Below, piece by piece: positions 9,493-18,057 of a stretch of DNA of 41,959 nt. The notes beneath the pieces were generated by a model. It was not told where the DNA came from, did not search any database, and saw nothing but the letters and a program-made list of their open reading frames with translations. This DNA comes from Pseudomonas palmensis. Lineage in GTDB: Bacteria > Pseudomonadota > Gammaproteobacteria > Pseudomonadales > Pseudomonadaceae. The first letter of the stretch is position 1; every line of letters starts with the position of its first letter. The DNA lies in assembly GCF_017848315.1 (NCBI RefSeq), contig NZ_JAFKEC010000015.1, forward strand, positions 1-41,959, written 5' to 3'. The translations under genes were made by a program, and so were the position numbers.

Positions 9493-9719
9493 CCTGCAAG
9501 CAACTGGTCGCCTGCTCCAGTGATTACCTGGACGGGCAACTGACCCTGGGCGAGCGCCTGATGACGCGCCAGCACCTGCTGTTCTGTCGCAATTGTCGTC
9601 GCTTCATCAAGCAGTTGCGCCTGGCCCAGGCAACCCTCAAGGCGCTGCCGCCGGCGCCTGTGGAGGGGGCCGAGGCCCTTGCGGCGCGGCTGGCCGCCGA
9701 GCGCCGGGCAACGCGCTGA
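9486..9719 (+). CDS. Zinc-finger (zf-HC2/ZAS) anti-sigma factor, short and without a membrane segment
   Basis: A 77-residue protein. It starts with MLTCKQLVACSSDYLDGQL, followed by HLLFCRNCRRF, which gives the H-x3-C-x2-C zinc-binding signature of anti-sigma domains near residues 29-36. Such domains clamp their ECF sigma factor between regions 2 and 4. No hydrophobic helix is present, so it would be a soluble cytoplasmic anti-sigma. Its signal would be sensed intracellularly, possibly by zinc release or thiol oxidation. The start ATG lies inside the last codons of the sigma gene (7-bp overlap). A probable terminator follows. Confidence 0.85.
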   Translation: MLTCKQLVACSSDYLDGQLTLGERLMTRQHLLFCRNCRRFIKQLRLAQATLKALPPAPVEGAEALAARLAAERRATR

Positions 9720-9730
9720 AACCCCGCAAC

Positions 9731-9760
9731 CAGCCCTGCAACGGGGCTGATTGTCTTATT
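9731..9760 (+). terminator. Probable Rho-independent terminator after the sigma/anti-sigma genes
   Basis: A stem of CAGCCC (9731-9736) and GGGCTG (9744-9749) with a 7-base loop is followed by the T-rich ATTGTCTTATT. It would end the FabH-like/sigma/anti-sigma transcript and separate it from the porin gene. Confidence 0.6.
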
Positions 9761-9925
9761 CACATTCGAAGTAAAAAGTTCCCCTGTCACTAAATATTTA
9801 TCTAACAGCCACTGATCTGAAATAACCCCCCGCCAAGATTCGTCCCCAGCACAAGTGGCCTGAGCCGCGTGTTTTTTCAACGTAATCAAGACCATAAACG
9901 TTATGAACGTAGGGGAGTTCCTTCG

Positions 9926-11239
9926 ATGATCCGTAAGCACTTCGCAGGTTTCGCAGCCAGCGCCTTGGCAATGGCCGTTACCGCCCAGGCTTTCGCGGGC
10001 ACCGTGACTACTGACGGCGCCGATATCGTAGTCAAGACCAAGGGTGGCCTGGAGGTCGCTACCGCTGACAAGGAATTCAGCTTCAAGCTGGGTGGCCGGG
10101 TCCAGGCCGACTACAGCCGCTTCGACGGTTTCTACACCAAGAACGGCGATACCGCCGATGCGGGCTACTTCCGCCGTGCCTACCTGGAACTGGGCGGTGT
10201 GATGTACACCGACTGGGCCTACCAGATCGCCTACGACTTCTCGCATAACTCCGGTGGCGACAACCGTTCCGAAGACGGTTACTTCGACGAAGCGTCGCTG
10301 GCCTACAACGGCTTCAAGCCGGTATCGATCAAGGTCGGTCGCTTCGATCCCGAGTTCGGCCTGGAAAAAGCCACCAGCTCCAAGTGGGTGACTGCCCAGG
10401 AGCGAACCGCTGCCTACGACCTGGTGGACTGGACCAACTCGCACAACGGCGGCTTCGGTATCCAGGCATCGGGTAACGCCGGTGACTCGCTGTACGGTTC
10501 GGCCGGCCTGTTCGCCAAGGACGCCACCAACCAGGACAAGGACGGCGACAGCTCCAAGCAGTTCAACCTGCGCGGTGTGTTCGCACCGATGCACGAGGCC
10601 GGCAACGTACTGCACGTTGGCCTGAACTACGCCCAGCGCGACCTTTCCGACACCGCGTTCGACGGCCGTATCCGCAGCCGCCTGGGCATGCGTGGGGTGA
10701 GCACCGACGGTGGCCAGGACGCCGGCAACAACGGCAACCGCCTGGTGCTGGGCGGCAACGCCACCACCCCGGCCGGTGCCTACGACACCGACAAGGCCTG
10801 GGGCCTGGAAGCCGCCTACGCGCTGGGCCCGTTCTCGGTGCAGGGCGAGTACATCAAGCGTGATGTTCAGGCAGACGACTCGGCCTTCTCCGACATCAAG
10901 GCCAAGGGTTACTACGGCCAGGTGGCCTACACCATCACCGGTGAAGCGCGTGGCTACAAACTCGGCAAGTTCGACAGTATCAAGCCTTCCAACAAGCAGA
11001 TTGGTGCGTGGGAAGTGTTCTACCGCTACGACCACCTGAGCGTCGACGACAACAACGGCGCATTTGCCGACATCGGTGACGTGGAAGCCAAGGTGCACAA
11101 CCTGGGTGTGAACTGGTACGCCAACGAGTCGATCAAGCTCAGCGGCGTGTACGTCAAGGCCAAGACCGACAACGCGCAGAACGCTGCCGGCGACGACAGC
11201 GGCGACGGTTTCGTGATGCGCGCGCAGTACGTGTTCTAA
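9926..11239 (+). CDS. Phosphate/polyphosphate-selective porin, OprP/OprO family
   Basis: A 437-residue precursor, matching the roughly 440 of OprP/OprO. Residues 1-24 are a Sec signal peptide ([24 protein letters not shown], cleavage probably after AFA). The rest alternates beta strands and loops and ends in the outer-membrane signature QYVF with a C-terminal Phe. Members are trimeric anion channels induced by phosphate starvation in P. aeruginosa. The start chosen is ATG at 9926, behind AGGGGAG at 9911-9917. The frame is open 19 codons further upstream, but those lack a signal-peptide start. Only a half match to a Pho box was seen upstream (CTGTCAC at 9784-9790). Orthology to OprO versus OprP, and the real substrate, cannot be decided. 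Confidence 0.88.
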   Translation: MIRKHFAGFAASALAMAVTAQAFAGTVTTDGADIVVKTKGGLEVATADKEFSFKLGGRVQADYSRFDGFYTKNGDTADAGYFRRAYLELGGVMYTDWAYQIAYDFSHNSGGDNRSEDGYFDEASLAYNGFKPVSIKVGRFDPEFGLEKATSSKWVTAQERTAAYDLVDWTNSHNGGFGIQASGNAGDSLYGSAGLFAKDATNQDKDGDSSKQFNLRGVFAPMHEAGNVLHVGLNYAQRDLSDTAFDGRIRSRLGMRGVSTDGGQDAGNNGNRLVLGGNATTPAGAYDTDKAWGLEAAYALGPFSVQGEYIKRDVQADDSAFSDIKAKGYYGQVAYTITGEARGYKLGKFDSIKPSNKQIGAWEVFYRYDHLSVDDNNGAFADIGDVEAKVHNLGVNWYANESIKLSGVYVKAKTDNAQNAAGDDSGDGFVMRAQYVF

Positions 11240-11280
11240 GCGTTACCCCTGCAACACACTCCTTCATCCGTTAGATCTTC

Positions 11281-11306
11281 GCCCCGCACCTGCGGGGCTT
11301 TTTTTT
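11281..11306 (+). terminator. Strong Rho-independent terminator of the porin gene
   Basis: GCCCCGCACCTGCGGGGC at 11281-11298 forms a 7-bp GC stem with a 4-base loop, followed by eight consecutive T at 11299-11306. It lies 41 bp after the porin stop codon. Confidence 0.92.
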
Positions 11307-11333
11307 GCTCGCACGAGGGGGCAGACTGCGCGC

Positions 11334-12458
11334 ATGCCCATCTCAATTCTGCCGCACCTTGCCGATATCGACGCCGCCACCTGGGATGCCCTGGTGCCGG
11401 ATGCCCAGCCGTTCCTGCGCCATGCCTTCCTGCGCAGCCTGGAAGACAGCGCCAGCGTCACCCCACGCACCGGCTGGGCACCGGCCCACCAGGTCCTGAC
11501 GGACACTCAGGGCCAGGTGCGGGCGGCCATGCCGGCCTACGTGAAGACCCATTCGTTCGGCGAGTACGTGTTCGATCACGGCTGGGCCGACGCCTGCGAC
11601 CGCGCCGGTATCGACTATTACCCCAAGCTGCTGTGCGCGGTGCCGTTTTCACCGGTCAGCGGCGCGCGCCTGCTGGGTGACGCGCAGGCGGCGGGTGAGC
11701 TGATCGACGGCGTCAGCGATGCTTTGCTCGAACAGGGGCTGTCGGGCCTGCACGTGAACTTCACCGACCCGGCCAGCGACGAAGTATTGCGTGGGCGTGC
11801 GGGCTGGATGGAGCGCCTGGGGTGTCAGTTTCACTGGCGCAACCAGGGTTATCGGGACTTCCAGGATTTTCTCGACAGCCTCAGTTCGCGCAAGCGCAAG
11901 CAGATGCGCAAGGAACGCGAGCAGGTGGCGGGGCAGGGTATCGAGTTTCAGTGGTACCACGGCCATGAGCTAAGTGAGGCGCAGTGGGATTTCGTGTACG
12001 CATGCTATGCCAACACCTACGCCGTGCGCCGCCGTGCCCCGTACCTTACCCGGGCGTTTTTCAGCCTGCTGGCCGAACGCATGCCCGCGTCGATCCGCGT
12101 GGTGATGGCGCATCAGGGCGGGCGGGCGGTGGCGATGGCGTTCAGCCTGGTGGGTGGTGACAGCCTGTATGGGCGCTACTGGGGCTGCCTGGCGGAGTTC
12201 GACCGGTTGCATTTCGAGACGTGCTTCTATCAGGGTATGGACGTTGCCATTGCCGAAGGGTTGCAGCGTTTCGATGCCGGGGCGCAGGGCGAGCACAAGC
12301 TGATTCGCGGGTTCGAACCGGTGATCACGCGGTCCTGGCATTACCTGCTGCATCCGGGGTTGAAGGCGGCCGTGCAGGACTTTCTGGCGCAGGAGCGGGT
12401 GGGGGTGCTGGGGTATGCCGAGGAGGCGCGTACGGCGCTGCCCTTCAGGCAAGTCTGA
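11334..12458 (+). CDS. FemAB-like / DUF482 family protein (GNAT-fold acyltransferase-like)
   Basis: A 374-residue soluble protein of the DUF482 (PF04339) FemAB-like family, common in proteobacteria and sometimes labelled peptidoglycan-related. Recognisable pieces are the N-terminal FLRHAFLRSLEDS, SFGEYVFDHGWAD, GLHVNFT, the basic LSSRKRKQMRKER, and C-terminal YGRYWGC and HFETCFYQGMD. The family is related to N-acyltransferases that move aminoacyl groups from charged tRNA, but no substrate is established for these members. It has its own position after the porin terminator and converges on the ABC transporter gene with a REP element between. Confidence 0.8.
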   Translation: MPISILPHLADIDAATWDALVPDAQPFLRHAFLRSLEDSASVTPRTGWAPAHQVLTDTQGQVRAAMPAYVKTHSFGEYVFDHGWADACDRAGIDYYPKLLCAVPFSPVSGARLLGDAQAAGELIDGVSDALLEQGLSGLHVNFTDPASDEVLRGRAGWMERLGCQFHWRNQGYRDFQDFLDSLSSRKRKQMRKEREQVAGQGIEFQWYHGHELSEAQWDFVYACYANTYAVRRRAPYLTRAFFSLLAERMPASIRVVMAHQGGRAVAMAFSLVGGDSLYGRYWGCLAEFDRLHFETCFYQGMDVAIAEGLQRFDAGAQGEHKLIRGFEPVITRSWHYLLHPGLKAAVQDFLAQERVGVLGYAEEARTALPFRQV

Positions 12459-12494
12459 ACGCCGAGCCAGCACCCGCAGGCGCAGTGAAATCCC

Positions 12495-12519
12495 TGTGGG
12501 AGCGGGCTTGACCCGCGAT
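12495..12519. repeat. Single REP element
   Basis: The sequence TGTGGGAGCGGGCTTGACCCGCGAT matches the arm found at 471-495 exactly. It occupies the short gap between two convergent genes (ends 12458 and 12536), the usual site for REP elements in P. putida-group genomes. Confidence 0.85.
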
Positions 12520-12535
12520 ACCGTCGCCGCAGTGT

Positions 12536-14371
12536 TCAATCGACCCCGACAAACCCACCCGTCTGGTGATGCCACAACCGTGCGTACAGCCCCTGGTGCG
12601 CCAGCAGTTCGGCATGGGTGCCCATCTCGGCAATCCGCCCCTGCTCCAGCACCACCAGCCGGTCCATCCGCGCGATGGTCGACAGGCGGTGCGCAATGGC
12701 GATCACCGTCTTGCCCTGCATCAGGGTCTCCAGGCTCTCCTGGATGGCTGCCTCCACTTCCGAATCCAGCGCCGAAGTGGCTTCGTCCATGATCAGGATC
12801 GGCGCATTCTTGAGCAGCACCCGCGCAATCGCGATGCGCTGGCGCTGGCCGCCGGACAGTTTCACGCCACGCTCGCCCACATGCGCATCGAAACCGGTGC
12901 GCCCCTGGGCATCGGACAGCTGAGGGATGAACTCATCGGCCCGCGCCCGGCGCACCGCCTCCCACAACTCCTCTTCTGTCGCATCCGGCCGGCCATACAG
13001 CAGGTTGTCGCGAATCGAGCGGTGCAGCAGCGAGGTGTCCTGGGTGATCATGCCGATCTGTGCGCGCAGGCTGGCCTGGCTCACCTGGGCAATGTCCTGG
13101 CCGTCGATCAGGATACGGCCACTTTCCAGGTCGTACAGGCGCAGCAGCAGGTTGACCAGGGTGGACTTGCCGGCGCCCGAGGGGCCGATCAGGCCGATCT
13201 TCTCGCCGGGGCGAATGTCCAGGGTCAGGTTGCTGATGATCCGGCTGCCCTGACCGTAATGAAAGTCGACATTGTCGAAGCGCACCGCGCCGCGATCGAC
13301 CTTGAGCGCCGGAGCATCTGGCGGATCGGTGACGGTGACCGGCTGGGCGATGGTCTTGAGGCCATCCTGCACCATGCCGATGTTCTCGAAGATGCCGTTG
13401 ACCACCCACATGATCCAGCCCGACATGTTGACGATGCGGATCACCAGGCCGGTGGCCAGGGCGATGGCGCCCACGGTGATCAGCGACTGGCTCCACAGCC
13501 ACAGCGCCAGGCCGGTGGTGGTGACGATCAGCAGCCCGTTGAGGCTGGTGATGACCACATCCATGCTGGTGATCACCCGCGAGGCCAGCTGGGTCTTTTC
13601 GGTCTGCTCGCGAATCGCTTCGCGGGCGTACTGGCGCTCGAAGTCGGTGTGGGCGAACAACTTGAGGGTGGCGATGTTGGTGTAGCCATCGACAATGCGG
13701 CCCATCAGTTTGGAGCGCGCATCCGATGACACCACCGAGCGTTCCTTGACCCTGGGCACGAAATAGCACAGTGCGCCGATGTAGGCGAAGATCCAGACGG
13801 TCAGGGGCAGCATCAGGCGCCAGTCGGCCTCGGCGAACAGTACCAGCGAGCTGATCGCGTAGATCAGCACGTGCCACAGGGCGTCCACCGCCTGCACGGC
13901 CGAATCGCGCAGCGAGTTGCCGGTCTGCATGATGCGCTGGGCGATGCGCCCGGCAAAATCGCTCTGGAAGAAATTGAGGCTCTGCTTGAGCACATGGGTG
14001 TGGTTCTGCCAGCGGATCATGCTGGTCATGCCCGGGCTGATGGTCTGGTGCACCAGCAGGTCGTGCAGGCCGAAGAACAGCGGGCGCAGCAGCAGCGTGA
14101 CCACCACCATCCAGATCAGCTCGCTGGCGTGATCGCTGAAGAAATCGGGGTTTGGCGCGCCCTGGGCCAAGTCGATGATACGGCTCAGGTAACTGAACAG
14201 CGCCACTTCGATGAGCGAAGCCACCAGCCCCACCACCAGCAGTGCGGCAAAGCTGGGCCACACCTGGCGCAGGTAGTAGAAATAGAACGGCAGGACCTTG
14301 CCCGGCGGCGATGCGGTCGGTGCTTCGCGAAAGATGTCGATCAGCTTTTCGAAATAGCGATACAACCTCAA
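12536..14371 (-). CDS. ABC exporter, fused permease/ATPase (MsbA/MdlB-like)
   Basis: A 611-residue half-transporter. The N-terminal portion (about 1-330) holds the transmembrane helices of a type I exporter (for example FAALLVVGLVASLIEVALFSYL). The nucleotide-binding domain has Walker A GPSGAGKS, signature LSGGQ, Walker B ILIMDEATSALD and switch histidine IAHRLS, all intact. It should homodimerise in the inner membrane and export a lipid-like or drug-like substrate, not predictable here. The start is TTG at 14371, supported by AGGAG 8 bases upstream. The same order (this transporter, ppiA, hydrolase, LysR) occurs in P. aeruginosa as PA3228-PA3225 as I recall. Together with the 62-bp gap this suggests co-transcription with ppiA. 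Confidence 0.9.
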   Translation of the reverse strand: MRLYRYFEKLIDIFREAPTASPPGKVLPFYFYYLRQVWPSFAALLVVGLVASLIEVALFSYLSRIIDLAQGAPNPDFFSDHASELIWMVVVTLLLRPLFFGLHDLLVHQTISPGMTSMIRWQNHTHVLKQSLNFFQSDFAGRIAQRIMQTGNSLRDSAVQAVDALWHVLIYAISSLVLFAEADWRLMLPLTVWIFAYIGALCYFVPRVKERSVVSSDARSKLMGRIVDGYTNIATLKLFAHTDFERQYAREAIREQTEKTQLASRVITSMDVVITSLNGLLIVTTTGLALWLWSQSLITVGAIALATGLVIRIVNMSGWIMWVVNGIFENIGMVQDGLKTIAQPVTVTDPPDAPALKVDRGAVRFDNVDFHYGQGSRIISNLTLDIRPGEKIGLIGPSGAGKSTLVNLLLRLYDLESGRILIDGQDIAQVSQASLRAQIGMITQDTSLLHRSIRDNLLYGRPDATEEELWEAVRRARADEFIPQLSDAQGRTGFDAHVGERGVKLSGGQRQRIAIARVLLKNAPILIMDEATSALDSEVEAAIQESLETLMQGKTVIAIAHRLSTIARMDRLVVLEQGRIAEMGTHAELLAHQGLYARLWHHQTGGFVGVD

Positions 14372-14392
14372 AACTCTAACTCCTGTCTGACT

Positions 14393-14407
14393 CGACCGGG
14401 CCGGTCG
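14393..14407. promoter_or_regulatory. 15-bp palindrome before the ABC exporter gene
   Basis: CGACCGG and CCGGTCG flank a single central G. A second hairpin, GTTCAC/GTGAAC, lies at 14410-14427. Both sit in the 62-bp gap between ppiA and the ABC exporter gene. They may form an intercistronic stem that attenuates read-through or an operator; no T-tract was found. Confidence 0.35.
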
Positions 14408-14433
14408 TGGTTCACGTCCCTGTGAACACGGGC

Positions 14434-14991
14434 TCAGTCAATGCGTTTGGCGGACTTGATCAGCACGGGATCGACCGGTACATCGGCCATGCCGTTCTTG
14501 CGCGTGGTCGGCGAGTTGACGATCTGGTCGACAACGTCCATACCCTTGACCACCTTGGCGAACACGGCGTAGCCGGCATCGCGGCCCGGATCAAGGAAGG
14601 CGTTGTCGGCCACGTTGATGAAGAACTGGCTGGTGGCCGAGTTCGGGTTGGATGTGCGGGCCATCGACAGGGTGCCGCGGGTGTTGTGCAGGCCGTTGCT
14701 GGCCTCGTTGCGGATCGGGTCCTTGGTCGACTTCTGTTGCATCTGCGCGGTGAAGCCGCCGCCCTGGACCATGAAGCCCGGGATCACGCGGTGGAAGATG
14801 GTGTTGGTGTAGAAGCCGCTGTCGACATACTCGAGGAAGTTCTTGGTCGAGATGGGCGCCTTGACCGGGTCCAGTTCCACTTCGATCTGGCCGAAGCTGG
14901 TGTCGAGCAGTACGTGCGGGGCTTTTTCGGCAGCCATCAGGCTGGTGGCGAAGACGACCGAGCAGGCGCCAAGCAGAAGTTTTTTCAGCAT
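14434..14991 (-). CDS. ppiA: Periplasmic peptidyl-prolyl cis-trans isomerase A (cyclophilin)
   Basis: A 185-residue cyclophilin. The start is ATG at 14991, giving [21 protein letters not shown], a clear Sec signal peptide, so the enzyme acts on proline-containing proteins in the periplasm. Cyclophilin motifs are present: [15 protein letters not shown] with the catalytic Arg and Phe, [18 protein letters not shown], and [14 protein letters not shown]. The frame stays open upstream into the hydrolase gene, but the signal peptide and the 7-bp overlap with the hydrolase stop decide the start. Translation is probably coupled to the hydrolase gene. Confidence 0.93.
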   Translation of the reverse strand: MLKKLLLGACSVVFATSLMAAEKAPHVLLDTSFGQIEVELDPVKAPISTKNFLEYVDSGFYTNTIFHRVIPGFMVQGGGFTAQMQQKSTKDPIRNEASNGLHNTRGTLSMARTSNPNSATSQFFINVADNAFLDPGRDAGYAVFAKVVKGMDVVDQIVNSPTTRKNGMADVPVDPVLIKSAKRID

Positions 14992-15800
14992 GAACTCAAT
15001 GATCCTTGAGAAGTGGTTGAAGCCGTTGCCAGAAACTGCAGCAGGGTCTGGTTGAACAGCCGGGGTTGATCCAGCGGTGTAGCGTGCCGTGAATCTTCGA
15101 TGACCGCCAGTCGTGCTTGAGGAATAAGCGCGACGTAGCGCTGCTTGAGCTGTATCGGGGTGTAATCGTGGTCGGCGCTGATGACCAGCGTAGGACAGCG
15201 GATCTGGCCCAGGCGTTCCTGTACCCCCCAGCCGACGATGGCATCGAAGCTGGCCAGGTACGCACGCTTGTCGTTGCGCGCCCAGCGCTCGGCCATCTTG
15301 CGTCGCAACTCGGCCTGCTCCGGCTTGGGAAACAGGCGTGCGGCCAGGCCTTTGCCGATGGTCTCCAGGCTTAGCAGGCGGGCTAGGCTCCAGCGCTTGA
15401 ACCATTGCCAGTAATCGTCGCGGCTGCGCAGCTTGACCTCGGGTGCGCTGTTGACGATGCACAGGCTGCGCAACCGGTGGGGATGGTCGACGGCAAACTG
15501 GAAGCCGATCATGCCGCCCATCGACAGGCCAGCCAGGTGCACCGGGCCGGTGTTCAGGTGCTCCAGCAGGGCCAGCAGGTCGGCGCTGAAGCCGGCGATG
15601 CTGTAGCGCTCGCGAGGCTTGTCGGAGCGCCCGTGGCCGCGCACATCGAGCAGGATCACGCGGTACTGACGGGCCAGCTCCGGTACCTGGTATTCCCAGT
15701 CCTGGCAGCTCGAGCCCAGGCCGTGCAGCAGTACCAGGGGCTCGCCCTGGCCATATTCCTCGTAATGCAGGGTGCAACCTTCATGTTCGAAATAGGCCAT
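14985..15800 (-). CDS. Alpha/beta-fold hydrolase
   Basis: A 271-residue soluble hydrolase with the core alpha/beta fold and the cap insertion seen in enol-lactonase and haloperoxidase-like enzymes. Visible features are the oxyanion-hole motif LLHGLGSS (residues 24-31), nucleophile elbow GLSMGG with Ser93, acidic residue in [10 protein letters not shown], and catalytic His in [12 protein letters not shown]. The substrate cannot be predicted. It lies between a LysR regulator (12 bp upstream) and ppiA (7-bp overlap) on the same strand, so the three probably share a transcript. The equivalent P. aeruginosa gene is PA3226 as I recall. Confidence 0.88.
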   Translation of the reverse strand: MAYFEHEGCTLHYEEYGQGEPLVLLHGLGSSCQDWEYQVPELARQYRVILLDVRGHGRSDKPRERYSIAGFSADLLALLEHLNTGPVHLAGLSMGGMIGFQFAVDHPHRLRSLCIVNSAPEVKLRSRDDYWQWFKRWSLARLLSLETIGKGLAARLFPKPEQAELRRKMAERWARNDKRAYLASFDAIVGWGVQERLGQIRCPTLVISADHDYTPIQLKQRYVALIPQARLAVIEDSRHATPLDQPRLFNQTLLQFLATASTTSQGSLSSC

Positions 15801-15812
15801 GGGCGTTACCTG

Positions 15813-16736
15813 TCAGGCTTGGGCGGGGGCGGCGAAGGGCGCGTCCAGCGGCGCAGTGTCGAAGTTGCGCAGCAACTCGATGAGGATCTGCGTGGCCGGG
15901 CCCAGGGGTTTGTCCTTGTTCGAGTAAAGGTAGAACAGCGGGTGACGGCTGCCACCCTGGTCCAGCGGCAGTGGCTTGAGCACGCCTTCGCGCAGTTCGC
16001 GCTCGATCAGGTGGCGTGGCAGCCAGGCAAAGCCCAGGCCGCTGCTGACGAAGGTGGCGGCGGTGGCCAGGCTGCCGACCGTCCAGCGCTGTTCGGCGCC
16101 CAGCCAGCCCACATCCCGCGGTTGTGCCCGGCCAGAGTCGCGGATCACCACCTGCAACTGGCTCTCCAGGTCCTGGAAACTGAGCTCGCGGCCCAGGCGG
16201 TGCAGGCTGTGCTCGGGGTGTGCAACGGCCACGAACTCCACCGCGCTCAATTCGGTGCCCAGGTAGCCGGGGATGCTGAAGCCGCTGATGGCAAGGTCCG
16301 CCACCCCTTCATGCAGCACTTCCTCGACCCCTGACAGCACCTCCTCGCGCAGGCGCACCCGGCAGCCGCGACTTTGCGGCATGAACGCACTCAGGGCACG
16401 TACCAGTCGGGCATTGGGGTAGGCGGCATCGACCACCAGGCGCACCTCGGCTTCCCAACCCTGCTCCATGTGATGGGCGAGGTCTTCGAGTTGGCTGGCC
16501 TGCTTGACCAACTGGCGCGAGCGGCGCAGCAGCACGCTGCCGGCATCGGTGAGCACCGCCTTGCGCCCGTCGATGCGCAGCAACGGCACGCCGAGCTGGT
16601 CCTGCATGCGGGCCACGGTATAGCTCACCGACGATTGGGAGCGGTGCAGGGCTTCGGCGGCCTGGGCAAAGCCGCCGTGGTCGACCACCGCCTGCAGAGT
16701 CCGCCACTGATCCAGGGTAACGCGCGGCGCTTTCAT
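15813..16736 (-). CDS. LysR-family transcriptional regulator
   Basis: A 307-residue LysR-type protein. The N-terminal winged HTH lies at about 5-65 (FAQAAEALHRSQSSVSYTVARMQDQLGVPLL), followed by the periplasmic-binding-like effector domain. Start ATG at 16736 has AGGAG five bases upstream. It is divergent from a small periplasmic protein gene (start 16787) with only 50 bp between start codons, so it may control that gene or the azoreductase beyond it as well as itself. The downstream hydrolase and ppiA may be read from its promoter. The inducer is unknown. Confidence 0.9.
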   Translation of the reverse strand: MKAPRVTLDQWRTLQAVVDHGGFAQAAEALHRSQSSVSYTVARMQDQLGVPLLRIDGRKAVLTDAGSVLLRRSRQLVKQASQLEDLAHHMEQGWEAEVRLVVDAAYPNARLVRALSAFMPQSRGCRVRLREEVLSGVEEVLHEGVADLAISGFSIPGYLGTELSAVEFVAVAHPEHSLHRLGRELSFQDLESQLQVVIRDSGRAQPRDVGWLGAEQRWTVGSLATAATFVSSGLGFAWLPRHLIERELREGVLKPLPLDQGGSRHPLFYLYSNKDKPLGPATQILIELLRNFDTAPLDAPFAAPAQA

Positions 16737-16786
16737 CTTCGGCTCCTGTTGTCCTAAGCTGGCGCACTTTCATGGAGAGCGCCGTT

Positions 16787-17101
16787 ATGAAGAAAATCTG
16801 TGTTGCACTGCTGGCCCTGCTGCCGCTGACGGCCCTGGCCTACCCCATCGACGTGACCAAGAACACCGACGGGGTGAAGCTTGACTACACCACCTACGAC
16901 ACCGACCGTGACATCGGCTCGATCAGCCTGAACAACTACGGCGATGTGGCAGCGACGTGCAAGGTCACCTTCCGCAACGGCCCGGAGGCCCCCAGGGTAC
17001 GGCGCATACAGGTACCGGCGAAAAAGAGCGTCGACGTGACGGCCAAATTCAACCGCGAAATCCTCAAGCTGCGCATTGCGCTGGACTGCAAACCGCAATA
17101 A
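16787..17101 (+). CDS. Small secreted (periplasmic) protein of unknown function
   Basis: A 104-residue protein beginning MKKICVALLALLPLTALA, a clean Sec signal peptide, followed by a mature domain of about 86 residues rich in beta-strand patterns and containing two cysteines (AATCKVTF and LDCKPQ). The pair could form one disulfide. ATG at 16787 is preferred over the in-frame ATG at 16772 because GGAGAG (16774-16779) is correctly spaced from it and the signal peptide begins there. Homologues in Pseudomonas sit in the same LysR/azoreductase neighbourhood and are sometimes labelled 3-phosphoglycerate kinase, which nothing in the sequence supports. Confidence 0.8.
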   Translation: MKKICVALLALLPLTALAYPIDVTKNTDGVKLDYTTYDTDRDIGSISLNNYGDVAATCKVTFRNGPEAPRVRRIQVPAKKSVDVTAKFNREILKLRIALDCKPQ

Positions 17102-17105
17102 AACA

Positions 17106-17205
17106 GGTTAACTGATAGATTTAACCCAGTTTTTACGCTTTTTTATCGATAGGTCAATCTCTAATCTTGCCTCCATCGACTTAGCGAACTTGCCGATGGA
17201 GGCAA
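17106..17205 (+). promoter_or_regulatory. azoR leader with a hairpin that can sequester the ribosome-binding site
   Basis: TTGCCTCCATCG (17167-17178) and CGATGGAGGCAA (17194-17205) are perfect 12-bp complements with a 15-base loop. The downstream arm contains the azoR Shine-Dalgarno GGAGG (17198-17202). A second inverted repeat, GGTTAA/TTAACC, is at 17106-17126. A possible -10 box, TCTAAT (17160-17165), would place the transcript start inside the first arm. In that case the repeat would act as a DNA operator rather than an RNA stem. Confidence 0.5.
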
Positions 17206-17208
17206 CCC

Positions 17209-17808
17209 ATGTCCCGCGTACTGATCATCGAAAGCAGCGCCCGCCTGCAGGACTCCGTGTCTCGTCAGCTGACCCGTGATTTCATCAGCCAGTGGCAGGC
17301 GGCCAACCCGGCCGACCAGATCAGCGTGCGCGACCTGGCATTGAACCCGGTACCCCACCTGGACAGCCATCTGCTGGGTGGCTGGATGAAGCCCGAAGCC
17401 CAGCGCAGCGCCGAAGAAGTGCAGGCACTGGCACGTTCCAACGAACTGACCGACGAAGTGCTGGCCGCCGATGTACTGGTGCTGGCGGCGCCGATGTACA
17501 ACTTCACCATCCCCAGTACGCTGAAGGCCTGGCTCGACCATGTGCTGCGTGCCGGCGTCACCTTCAAATACACCCCGACCGGCCCGCAGGGCTTGCTGAC
17601 CGGCAAGCGCGCCTATGTGCTGACGGCCCGCGGCGGTATCCACGCCGGGGCCGGTAGCGACCATCAGGAGCCCTACCTGCGCCAGGTGATGGCCTTCATC
17701 GGCATTCACGACGTGACGTTCATTCACGCCGAGGGCCTGAACATGGGCGGCGACTTCCACGAAAAAGGCCTGAACCAGGCCAAGGCGCTGCTGGCTGCGG
17801 TAGCTTGA
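17209..17808 (+). CDS. azoR: FMN-dependent NADH-azoreductase / quinone reductase
   Basis: A 199-residue flavodoxin-like protein of the AzoR family, which uses FMN and NAD(P)H to reduce azo dyes and quinones by two-electron transfer in the cytoplasm. Key parts are the N-terminal VLIIESSARLQDSVSRQL (phosphate-binding loop for FMN), APMYNFTIPSTLKAWLDHVLRAGVTF (the flavin contact motif, about residues 94-119), and TARGGIH. Start ATG at 17209 follows GGAGG. It probably corresponds to azoR3 (PA3223) of P. aeruginosa by position next to the small protein and LysR genes. A stem-loop covering its ribosome-binding site suggests regulation at the leader. An intrinsic terminator follows. Confidence 0.92.
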   Translation: MSRVLIIESSARLQDSVSRQLTRDFISQWQAANPADQISVRDLALNPVPHLDSHLLGGWMKPEAQRSAEEVQALARSNELTDEVLAADVLVLAAPMYNFTIPSTLKAWLDHVLRAGVTFKYTPTGPQGLLTGKRAYVLTARGGIHAGAGSDHQEPYLRQVMAFIGIHDVTFIHAEGLNMGGDFHEKGLNQAKALLAAVA

Positions 17809-17859
17809 GCCGTACCGATTTTCCCCCCGCCTGACACCTTTGCTCCTTTGGGTGTACCT

Positions 17860-17893
17860 GCCCGGTCAGACACTGGTTTGACCGGGCTTTTTT
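17860..17893 (+). terminator. Rho-independent terminator of azoR
   Basis: GCCCGGTCA (17860-17868) pairs with TGACCGGGC (17879-17887), followed by six T. It is 52 bp after the azoR stop. Confidence 0.9.
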
Positions 17894-18057
17894 GTGGGTG
17901 GTTATAAAACTTGTCATTGCCAGGTTGATTGTTTATAGAGAACTGACAGTTTTGTCAGGTGCGCGCTTGAATTCCTATCTGTTTATATACAGGTGATGGA
18001 CAGACTTTCCGCCGTGAAAGTTTGTAACTTGCCTCGCGGATATAAGGATGCGTACCT
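17894..18057 (+). promoter_or_regulatory. AT-rich upstream region of the accessory gene pair
   Basis: Base composition drops sharply in AT direction after the azoR terminator. Small inverted repeats are seen: CTGACA/TGTCAG at 17943-17958 with a 4-base loop, and CTGT/ACAG around TTATAT near 17979-17992, which could include a -10-like element. The ribosome-binding site AAGGA (18044-18048) serves the next gene. No specific regulator site can be named. Confidence 0.4.
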
